This document shows, one piece after another, positions 1-6,144 of a stretch of DNA of 18,762 bases. The DNA lies in NCBI GenBank assembly GCA_013041835.1, contig JABDRH010000399.1, positions 1 through 18,762 on the forward strand. The letters are read 5' to 3'. Under the pieces are notes generated by a model. The model made no database searches. It was not told the DNA's origin and was given only the letters and a program-made list of their open reading frames with translations. This DNA comes from Desulfatitalea sp. (GTDB lineage Bacteria > Desulfobacterota > Desulfobacteria > Desulfobacterales > Desulfosarcinaceae). A program made the position numbers and the translations under genes. Within the stretch, counting starts at the first letter, position 1. Each line of letters starts with the position of its first letter.

Positions 1-111
1 GCCCGCGAATATAAACGGAACCATGAAGACCTCTACGCCGACGGTGTCGTTCCGCGAACATCCAAGGCTCATCTCCAGTCCAATCGTGACCATCTGAAAG
101 TAATAAAGTAG
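1..111 (+). CDS. C-terminal fragment of an unrecognised protein
   Basis: Frame 1 is open from the first base of the window and ends at a TAG at 109-111, giving 36 residues rich in Arg, Lys, His and Asp (it ends DHLKVIK). The 5' part lies outside the window, so no start or ribosome site can be judged. I do not recognise the family. The charged, soluble composition is compatible with a real protein tail, but 36 codons is short enough for an open frame to arise by chance. Confidence 0.35.
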   Translation, partial: AREYKRNHEDLYADGVVPRTSKAHLQSNRDHLKVIK

Positions 112-547
112 TATTATCCGGTAGATAGTATGGCAATATGGATTACTTCAACCCTAATTCTGGCGCGCCGCAAAAGAGCCGCACCCAATTAATGTTTATG
201 TAACCAACTGTATTTGATAAATAGAATTATGATTGTATGTAGCGTATACTTGGGAGGGGCGTTGTTGACAAAAAGATAAAAAAGGAAAAGAAAAGATAAA
301 AGATAGAACCTTGCTTGTTTTGAAAGCGACGATGTCAAAGGCGCGATTGTATATCAATGCCCCCCATATAGCAAGCTGTATGGGGGGCATTGACTGGTGA
401 CGTTTATCGAAGCTGACGGCAAATACCTGCCGAGCTTCACTGCAACAAGGGCATAGTGGTGATTTTGAGCCGAATCCGGGCGCACTACACCTATATGATA
501 GTATCGCGTAAAGCCGGTATCGTCATTATTAGTCCCAATAGTCGGTC
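112..547. other. Spacer with no convincing gene
   Basis: This stretch holds no gene I can support. It contains an A/G-rich tract at about 271-308 in which AAGATAAA recurs, and a long hairpin at 354-393 listed separately. A short plus-strand open stretch at about 398-456 (ending in a TAG, with residues EADGKYLPSF) reads like coding sequence, but it is too short to assign and could be a gene remnant. Confidence 0.4.
354..393. repeat. Long near-perfect palindrome (hairpin)
   Basis: Arms 354-368 (TCAATGCCCCCCATA) and 379-393 are perfect 15-base reverse complements. The 10 bases between them can pair for three more positions (one G-T), leaving a four-base loop. No T-run follows on either strand, so it does not look like a standard Rho-independent terminator. 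It could be a REP-type element, a protected transcript end or an insertion scar. Confidence 0.6.
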
Positions 548-690
548 AGCGGCAATCGCGAATAAGTGGTATCTTATGGTGAACTCGGATTCAAACACGG
601 GTATGGGATCGGCACGGGCCTTGGGTGGATCGTTATTTCGTATTTCCCATAGCCCCACCAAGTGCGACAGGATCTTTCGGATCAGCAGTC
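548..690. repeat. Diverged dispersed repeat, copy 1
   Basis: This segment aligns by eye with 8850-8999 in the same orientation. Shared blocks include AAACACGG, ATCGGCAC, CCATAGCCC, GTGCGAC and GGATCTTTC, in the same order and at similar spacing. Copy 1 ends a few bases beyond the 3' end of the acyl-CoA dehydrogenase remnant, and copy 2 ends about 22 bases before the ALDH-tail remnant. Both thus border rearranged genes. Minus-strand reading gives similar peptides in both copies (IRKI.SH and GLW), but neither looks like a real gene. Confidence 0.5.
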
Positions 691-696
691 TGAGCA

Positions 697-2112
697 TCAC
701 AAATATCCTGTGCCTTTTTTTATCAGTTCATCCGCCACAACCAGCCGCCGGATATCCGAAGTTCCGGCGCCGATCTCATACAGTTTGGCATCCCTGTAAA
801 ACCGGTTGATGGGGTATTCCGTGGCGTATCCGTATCCGCCGTGAAGCTGTAGGCAGATATCCGTTGCCCGGCTCACGGCTTCGCCGGTAAACAAAATGGC
901 TGCCGCAGCCAGCTTGTGAATCTGGGTTCCCTTTCCGCCACGCTCGGATACGCCCGCCAATCGCGCTGCCCGGTAAACAAGGCCGCGTGCGGCTTCAATC
1001 TCCGTATATATATTGGCCAACTTGGCTTTCACCATCTGGAACTCACTGATGGGACGGTTAAATTGTTTTCTGGATTTGGTATACTTCAGGGCGATCTCCA
1101 GGGTGGTTTCCCCGATTCCCGGGGCCAGTCCGGCAACCGCGACCCTTTCCGTATCGAGTCCGGTCATCATGACATTGATGCCCCCGTTTATCTGCCCGAC
1201 CTTCCAGCCATACAGGAAGGCAAACCCGCAGACCAGGGTGCTGCCATAGGCGGATTTGAATTCATGGAATCGGCTGCCGTACACAATTCGGGCAATCACT
1301 TCCCGTATATCAAATTGCTTTTTCACATCATCTGGGATAATTCCGTAAAGTTCCTTTGGATCATAATAGGGTTCTTCGATTTCCCTTTGCTCGATGGCCA
1401 CCTTTGGCTCCCTGGGAAAGGCGCCCACAATTTCACGAAGAAGCGCAATGCCTTCTGGCTCGGAATCCACGGCATAATCGGCGGTTCCACTGACACTGCT
1501 GTGGACATCGGCGCCGCCCAGTTCATCCGCCGTCACTTCTTCTCCGGTGGCGGCCTTGACCAGCGGCGGGCCGCCTAAAAACACGCCGCCGGTTTTTCGG
1601 ACCGTGATTGAGTAATCGCACAGGGTGGGGATATAAGCCCCACCGGCGGTGCTGTGTCCCAGAACCAGGGCCACCTGCTTGACGCCCATGGCGCTGAGCA
1701 CGCATTGATTGCGGAACATCCGGCCCGCCATGTGCCGGTCCGCGAACAACCCGGACTGCAGATGGATCACATTGCCGTAATGATCCGCCAGAACCTGGAC
1801 TTCAATATGCCGGGATTTTTCGATGTAGCGCTCGGCATATACCTCACTGTTTTTAAAAGACCGCAATGCCTCGCCTTTGGCCAGTTGGACCGCCTGTTCC
1901 AGGCCGGACATGTCTTTAATAATCTGCATCCCTTTGCCCCCGCCGCCGGCTGCGGCTTTGATGAGCACGGGCAGGCCGATTTGCCCGATCGATTCAATAA
2001 AACTGTGTTCATCCTTTGCACTGGCCACGGAAGGGGCCAGCGGGAAATGATGCGCAATGCACAAATCCCTTGCCGCCACTTTATTGCCCATCATATCAAT
2101 CACATCCGGCAA
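697..2112 (-). pseudogene. In-frame fusion of biotin carboxylase, carboxyltransferase and acyl-CoA dehydrogenase pieces
   Basis: One open frame of 471 codons joins three unrelated enzyme fragments. Residues 1 to about 118 are biotin carboxylase ATP-grasp sequence (AAAGGGGKGM, HIEVQVLADHYGNVIHL). About 119-310 is the middle of a methylcrotonyl-CoA-type carboxyltransferase beta subunit (TAGGAYIP, GGPPLVKAATGEEV, ELGGADVH, GSRFHEFK). About 311-471 is the C-terminal third of an isovaleryl-CoA-dehydrogenase-like protein (GLDTERVAVAG, LHGGYGYA, LYEIGAGTS), retaining the Glu of LDxER, the catalytic base in isovaleryl-CoA dehydrogenase. The junctions lie near 1757-1762 and 1186-1196. Each enzyme lacks large essential parts: biotin carboxylase its C-terminal half, the carboxyltransferase both ends, the dehydrogenase its flavin-binding N-terminal region. 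I read it as the remnant of a leucine-type degradation operon collapsed by internal deletions. The same strand continues upstream into a disrupted 5' end. Confidence 0.8.
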
Positions 2113-2432
2113 CGGACCGATGAAAATGATATTCTCCTGTTCAAGCCGCCGGGCAAACGCTGCATTTTCCGCAAGGAATCCAAATCCCGGATGGACCGCA
2201 TCAGCCCCGTCTTTTTGCAGGCATTGATGATTTGCTCAATATCAAGGGAGGCGGACACCGGGGTTAATCCCTTGATTTCAATTTTTTCGGCAGCCATCTG
2301 CACGGCAGGCGTTTGTTCATCCACAGCATGATATGCGACAACGCCGGGAAGGTTCATGCGGTCCAGTCACCGTAGGATCCTGCAGGCGATTTCGCCCCGG
2401 TTGGGGATGAATACTTTTGTAACAGGTTTCAT
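2113..2432 (-). pseudogene. Biotin carboxylase N-terminus, disrupted
   Basis: Starting at the ATG at 2430-2432 the minus strand encodes MKPVTKVFIPNRGEIACR, the classic start of a biotin carboxylase (acetyl/propionyl/methylcrotonyl-CoA carboxylase alpha type). Codon 22 is TGA (2367-2369). Sequence continues in frame (VVAYHAVDEQTP) until a run of four G on the coding strand (2205-2208), where one base appears to be missing. After that shift the expected ADAVHPGFGFLAENAAFARR and IIFIGPLPDVIDMMG appear in the frame that runs on into the fused open frame. The two lesions together make the gene non-functional from its natural start. The start lies 26 bases from the stop of a possible regulator remnant on the same strand. 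Confidence 0.8.
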
Positions 2433-2458
2433 GGTTGGAAATATCGTTATGCATAACC

Positions 2459-2560
2459 TTATGCCATTATGGCGTTAATAAACAGGTCTGCCACCTCGGA
2501 ACCGAGTGCGTGCATGTCATAGTCCCGGTCAAACATAATCCAGGGAATCAGGATATATGT
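2459..2560 (-). pseudogene. Possible C-terminal scrap of a TetR-type regulator
   Basis: The minus strand ending at the TAA at 2459-2461 reads IMFDRDYDMHALGSEVADLF then INAIMA, which resembles the tail of TetR-family regulators (acidic, then xVADLFxxxI). Farther upstream the coding look continues in another frame (KLDIEQCAGFPGP), so the gene appears broken. The segment ATTCCCTGGA occurs twice here, which may mark a small duplication. No helix-turn-helix part remains. The position directly upstream of the biotin carboxylase remnant suits the regulator of that lost operon. The call rests on weak similarity. Confidence 0.3.
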
Positions 2561-2659
2561 TTTCAGACTGGTCCAGGGAATCCGGCGCATTGTTCAATGT
2601 CCAGTTTATGGCGATATGGTCCAAAGAACCTTATCGTTCTGTTTTTATTTCACTTATCT

Positions 2660-2786
2660 ATAGATTTGAATCTATGTATCTGGAAAATGTAAATCTATTA
2701 GATTTGAGTGTTGTTCACATTTTTTGAAAAACCAGGTCATTTTTTATTGATCTCGAATCTAAACCGCATTTTTTATGCCAAATCTA
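2660..2786. promoter_or_regulatory. Cluster of AATCTA/TAGATT operator-like palindromes
   Basis: Two near-adjacent palindromes share the half-site TAGATT/AATCTA: 2660-2675 (ATAGATT-TG-AATCTAT, 7-base arms) and 2691-2705 (AAATCTA-T-TAGATTT, 7-base arms). Single half-sites recur at 2756-2761 and 2780-2786. All lie in an AT-rich stretch between the decayed minus-strand operon and the promoter at 2821. Repeated dyads with a shared half-site upstream of a promoter suggest a dimeric regulator that controls the aminotransferase operon. The regulator itself is not identifiable. Confidence 0.5.
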
Positions 2787-2820
2787 CATACGATTGCCCT
2801 GAATCAACATCCTAGAATTC

Positions 2821-2850
2821 TTGACATATTCGACTTCATGCACGTATAGT
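2821..2850 (+). promoter_or_regulatory. Sigma-70-type promoter of the aminotransferase operon
   Basis: TTGACA at 2821-2826 and TATAGT at 2845-2850 are separated by 18 bases, a strong match to the housekeeping consensus. Transcription would start near 2857, about 50 bases before the aminotransferase ATG at 2907, which has AAGGA at 2895-2899. Confidence 0.6.
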
Positions 2851-2906
2851 TTTTCATATGCCAAGCAAGGTTTCCAAAATCTTCAAACCATATCAAGGAT
2901 GGCCAT

Positions 2907-4232
2907 ATGGAATACCCCAAAATCCAGACGGCCCTTCCGGGGCCCCGGGCAAAAAAGCTGATCGACATCGACGGGCACTATGTTTCCCCCTCCTACACAA
3001 GAGCCTACCCACTCGTCGTCGAATCCGCCAAGGGATTATGGATTCGCGACCCGGACGGCAATGTCTTTCTTGATTTTACCGCAGGCATCGCGGTTTGCGC
3101 GACCGGCCACTGCCATCCCAAGGTGGTGGAAGCGATTAAACAGCAGGCAGATCAACTGCTGCACATGTCCGGTACGGATTTTTATTATACCCCGCAAATT
3201 TTTCTCGCGCAAAAGCTGGCGGCACTGATGTCCGCGGACAGCGGCTATCAAATTTACTTTGGAAACTCAGGCGCGGAAGCCATCGAAGCGGCCTTCAAGC
3301 TGGCCAGGTGGCATACCCGGCGGGAATTGAACATCGCCTTTTTCGGTTCATTTCACGGCCGCACCATGGGAGCGCTTTCGCTCACGGCCAGCAAGGTGGT
3401 TCAAAAAAAACATTACAACCCACTGGTGCCGGGCATCACGCATATTCCATACGCCTACTGCTACCGATGCCCCTATCACCTTTGCTATCCCACCTGCGGG
3501 ATTGCCTGCGTCCAGTGGCTGGAAGAGACCCTGTTTCGGACCAGCATCCCTGCCGAAGAGGTGGCCGCCATCTTCGTGGAACCGATTCAGGGCGAAGGCG
3601 GCTATATCGTTCCGCCGGTGGAATTTCATGCAAAATTACACAAAATCGCCCGCGAGTACGGCATTCTCTACGTGGCGGACGAGGTGCAATCCGGCATGGG
3701 CAGAACCGGCGAAATGCTGGCCATGAAACACTTCGGCGTCCAGCCGGAGATCATCACCCTGGCCAAGGGCATTGCATCCGGACTGCCGCTGGGGGCCATG
3801 GCCGCCCGTTCGGAAATCATGAATTGGGAGGCCGGATCGCATGCCTCCACCTTCGGCGGCAATCCCCTATCCTGCCAGGCCGCCCTTGCCACCATCGAAC
3901 TTCTCGAAAAGGAACTGATGCAAAATGCCCGAAAACGCGGCGAACAACTCATGGCCGGCTTGCACAAAATCCAGAAAACCGTGGAATGTATTGGGGACGT
4001 CCGCGGCAAAGGACTGATGATCGGGGTTGAGCTGGTCAAAGACCGGGAGACCAAGGAACGTGCACCGGATTGGCGCAACCAGCTCATTCAGAATGCTTTT
4101 CAAAAAGGATTGCTGCTGCTGGGCTGCGGGGAGAACACCATACGGCTGAGTCCGGCCCTTACGATCAGTCGAAAAGAAGTCGACGTCTTTTTGAATATTT
4201 TTCAGGAAAGCTTGCTGGAAATTTTCAAATAG
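2907..4232 (+). CDS. Class III PLP-dependent aminotransferase
   Basis: This cytoplasmic enzyme of 441 residues, normal for the 4-aminobutyrate/acetylornithine/lysine aminotransferase family, moves an amino group from an omega-amino acid to a 2-oxoacid. Visible family motifs are GNSGAEAIEAA (phosphate binding), SFHGRT, EPIQGEGG, ADEVQSGMGRTG with Asp258, and LAKGIASGLPLGAM with the Schiff-base Lys287. A Cys-rich loop at about 185-201 (C-x2-C-x4-C-x3-C-x3-C) recalls archaeal 4-aminobutyrate-aminotransferase-like proteins, some of which are amino-acid racemases. The start is the ATG at 2907, with AAGGA seven bases upstream. The dehydrogenase gene follows 20 bases later, so the two are co-transcribed. 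The ALDH7 partner suggests lysine 6-amino transfer, but 4-aminobutyrate or another omega-amino acid is equally possible from sequence alone. Confidence 0.85.
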   Translation: MEYPKIQTALPGPRAKKLIDIDGHYVSPSYTRAYPLVVESAKGLWIRDPDGNVFLDFTAGIAVCATGHCHPKVVEAIKQQADQLLHMSGTDFYYTPQIFLAQKLAALMSADSGYQIYFGNSGAEAIEAAFKLARWHTRRELNIAFFGSFHGRTMGALSLTASKVVQKKHYNPLVPGITHIPYAYCYRCPYHLCYPTCGIACVQWLEETLFRTSIPAEEVAAIFVEPIQGEGGYIVPPVEFHAKLHKIAREYGILYVADEVQSGMGRTGEMLAMKHFGVQPEIITLAKGIASGLPLGAMAARSEIMNWEAGSHASTFGGNPLSCQAALATIELLEKELMQNARKRGEQLMAGLHKIQKTVECIGDVRGKGLMIGVELVKDRETKERAPDWRNQLIQNAFQKGLLLLGCGENTIRLSPALTISRKEVDVFLNIFQESLLEIFK

Positions 4233-4252
4233 AAATAAACATGGAGGAAACC

Positions 4253-5797
4253 ATGGACGTTCAGACATCTTTACTGGATCCCAAGAAAGTCCACCCGGGT
4301 GTGGGGACCGGTACACTCTGGCACCCATGCCGGGGAGAAAAGCTCGTTTCTTTATCTCCCATTGACAGTCAGCCGTTAGGAACCGTGCAGAAAGCATTGG
4401 CCGCGGATTATGAGGGTGCGGCCCATAAGGCTCAAGAAGCATTTCACCAGTGGCGAAAAGTGCCGGCGCCCAATCGGGGAGAAATTGTCCGCCAAATCGG
4501 CAATGCCATCCGGGATCGCAAACAGGAGCTGGCGCGATGGATCAGCCTGGAGGTCGGAAAAATCACCTCAGAAGCCGAGGGCGAAGTTCAGGAGATGATC
4601 GACATCTGCGATTTCGCCGTGGGCCAATCCCGCATGCTCTACGGCCTGAGCATGCACAGCGAACGTCCCGGTCATCGCATGTATGAGCAATGGCACCCTC
4701 TGGGACCGATAGGCGTCATCACGGCCTTCAACTTCCCGGTGGCGGTCTGGTCCTGGAATGCCATGATCGCCCTGATTGCCGGAGATACGGTGATCTGGAA
4801 ACCATCGAGCAAAGCCGCTTTGACGGCCCTGGCCGTCATGAAAGCCATCGCGCCGGTATTGAAGGCCAACACAGTGCCTGAAGGGGTTCTCAACCTGGTC
4901 ATCGGCGACCGGGATGCGGTGGGAGAGCGGCTGCTCGGCGATACCCGGCTACCGCTGATCTCGGCCACCGGCAGCGTGGCCATGGGCCGGCATGTGGGCC
5001 AGGTCGTGTCGACCCGGCTGGGCCGGACGCTACTGGAATTGGGCGGCAACAACGCGGTAATCGTCACCCCCAGCGCCGATCTTCACCTTTCGGTCAGGGC
5101 CATCTTGTTCGGCGCGGTGGGAACCGCCGGACAGCGCTGCACCACCCTTCGGCGGGTCATCGTGCACCAGGATATCCGCGACGCGCTGACAGACGCCTTG
5201 ATCCGCGCCTATCGCCAGGTGGTCGTGGGAAATCCCATGGAACCCGGCGTTCTGATGGGGCCGCTGATCGACCGCCAGGCGGTCCACCAGATGCAAGCGG
5301 CCCTGACCGCCTTGAAAGCGCAGGGCGGCCGGATTCTTTACGGCGGCGAAGTACTCTCCGACGGTTCGTATGCGGCCGGCACCTATGTCCGGCCCTGCAT
5401 CGCCGAAGCGACCCATCAATGCCCCGTTGTCCACCAGGAGACCTTTGCGCCCATTGTCTACCTTGAGACCTATCAAACCATCGAGGAGGCGATCGCACTT
5501 CAAAACAGCGTGCCCCAGGGGCTGAGTTCGGCCATCTTCACCAATGACCTGACGGAGAGCGAATTGTTTTTAAGCGCCATGGGCAGCGATTGCGGCATCG
5601 CCAATGTCAACATCGGCACATCGGGCGCGGAGATCGGCGGCGCCTTCGGCGGTGAAAAAGAGACCGGCGGCGGCCGCGAATCCGGATCCGACGCCTGGAA
5701 AGCCTACATGCGCCGGCAGACCACCACCATCAATTGGTCGAAAGGATTGCCGCTGGCCCAAGACATCCGCTTTGCGCTTGACGATTCAGAAGGGTAG
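4253..5797 (+). CDS. ALDH7-type (aminoadipate-semialdehyde-like) aldehyde dehydrogenase
   Basis: A 514-residue NAD(P)-dependent aldehyde dehydrogenase of the ALDH7 (antiquitin, AmaB) group, which oxidises alpha-aminoadipate semialdehyde to 2-aminoadipate. Motifs in order: AFNFPVAVWSWNAMIAL, GDTVIWKPSSKAALTALA (NAD binding), LLELGGNN with the general base Glu262, GTAGQRCTTLRR with the nucleophile Cys296, and the ALDH7 C-terminal signature GEKETGGGRESGSDAWK then YMRRQTTTINW. I chose the ATG at 4253 because GGAGG (4243-4247) sits five bases upstream. The in-frame ATG at 4241 lacks a comparable site. It follows the aminotransferase in the same operon, fitting sequential deamination and oxidation. 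Its last 79 codons are repeated in decayed form at 9023-9231. Confidence 0.85.
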   Translation: MDVQTSLLDPKKVHPGVGTGTLWHPCRGEKLVSLSPIDSQPLGTVQKALAADYEGAAHKAQEAFHQWRKVPAPNRGEIVRQIGNAIRDRKQELARWISLEVGKITSEAEGEVQEMIDICDFAVGQSRMLYGLSMHSERPGHRMYEQWHPLGPIGVITAFNFPVAVWSWNAMIALIAGDTVIWKPSSKAALTALAVMKAIAPVLKANTVPEGVLNLVIGDRDAVGERLLGDTRLPLISATGSVAMGRHVGQVVSTRLGRTLLELGGNNAVIVTPSADLHLSVRAILFGAVGTAGQRCTTLRRVIVHQDIRDALTDALIRAYRQVVVGNPMEPGVLMGPLIDRQAVHQMQAALTALKAQGGRILYGGEVLSDGSYAAGTYVRPCIAEATHQCPVVHQETFAPIVYLETYQTIEEAIALQNSVPQGLSSAIFTNDLTESELFLSAMGSDCGIANVNIGTSGAEIGGAFGGEKETGGGRESGSDAWKAYMRRQTTTINWSKGLPLAQDIRFALDDSEG

Positions 5798-5845
5798 CAT
5801 AGCGGGACGGGTACTGCCCCATGGGAACGAAGCTATCGCCATGGG
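5561..5845 (+). repeat. ALDH-korA junction repeat, left copy
   Basis: Direct repeat partner of 9023-9279. It covers the ALDH C-terminus from GAATTGTTTTTAAGCGCC, the TAG stop, a four-base spacer and the first codons of a korA homologue. By my count the first 69 bases differ from the right copy at 11 positions. The right copy also lacks some 30 bases (the GGAFGGEKE region). Here the ALDH part is intact and the korA part is dead. Confidence 0.8.
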
Positions 5846-5873
5846 TCAGTTAAACAATATGCTTTTTCAATGA
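5802..5873 (+). pseudogene. Dead 5' end of a second korA copy
   Basis: Four bases after the ALDH stop, the same spacing as the functional korA shows from its dead ALDH tail, the sequence reads GRVLPHGNEAIAMG, matching QLVLTDGNEAIAMG at the start of the intact alpha subunit. The start codon position is GCG instead of GTG. Homology stops abruptly after 5845 and the frame ends at a TGA by 5873. About 15 codons remain. It cannot encode a functional protein and marks the left breakpoint of the inserted block. Confidence 0.75.
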
Positions 5874-5900
5874 ACACACCACCATCGGTTTGACACTGTC

Positions 5901-5919
5901 CCGCCAAGATAGCTGGCGG
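5901..5919. repeat. Hairpin CCGCCA/TGGCGG
   Basis: Six-base perfect arms (5901-5906 and 5914-5919) with a seven-base loop sit just before the MITE-like element. No T-run follows. It could protect the 3' end of the operon transcript, but that is a guess. Confidence 0.35.
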
Positions 5920-5921
5920 TT

Positions 5922-6026
5922 AGGGTTCGCGCAAAATTATATTTTTACTTTTCAGGTAGTTTTGTAACGCAGCCGGGTGAGATGGATCGGCGCATAAAAA
6001 TATGAAGTCATTTTTGCGCGAGCCCT
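5922..6026. mobile_element. MITE-like element with inverted ends (about 105 bp)
   Basis: The ends AGGGTTCGCGCAAAA (5922-5936) and TTTTGCGCGAGCCCT (6012-6026) are reverse complements at 14 of 15 positions. The mismatch would be a G-U pair in RNA. Inside them ATATTTTTA (5939-5947) also finds a partner, TAAAAATAT (5994-6002), so the arms are nearly 30 bases long. There is no coding capacity. A clean target-site duplication is not visible. It may be a non-autonomous transposable element or a dispersed structured repeat. It lies inside the block that splits the operon. Confidence 0.5.
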
Positions 6027-6052
6027 TAGCCCAAGGAATCCGGCTTGGATCT

Positions 6053-6127
6053 GCCGCGAAGCGGCTTACTTGAACCAGTGCATGCACCAGATCCCAAAAG
6101 CCTTCGGCTTTCGGTCCTGGTGATGCC
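6053..6127 (+). other. Structured leader before the histidine kinase
   Basis: Several small dyads crowd this leader: GCCGC-GAA-GCGGC (6053-6065), the 10-base palindrome GTGCATGCAC, and AAAGCC-TTC-GGCTTT near 6098-6112, itself enclosed by CACCAG and CTGGTG. The last could fold as a stem ending just before the kinase ribosome-binding region. No known riboswitch is recognised, and no T-run follows to make it a terminator. Confidence 0.3.
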
Positions 6128-6144
6128 CGGCGTTGGGAATTGAT

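Noticed and set aside
265..293. TTGACA at 265-270 as a promoter
   Set aside because: No -10-like sequence at suitable spacing and no gene follows.
196..390. Minus-strand open frame of 64 codons
   Set aside because: Its 5' part lies in the palindrome at 354-393 and its body in an A/G-rich tract; no ribosome site or recognisable motif.
916..1578. Long plus-strand open frame opposite the fused remnant
   Set aside because: Shadow of the minus-strand coding sequence, where all enzyme motifs are found.
3308..4030. 240-codon alternative frame within the aminotransferase
   Set aside because: The complete aminotransferase is in another frame; this one has shadow-like composition.
6133..6144. TTG start for the histidine kinase
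   Set aside because: The ATG at 6145 has a better placed GGGA and only four residues differ.
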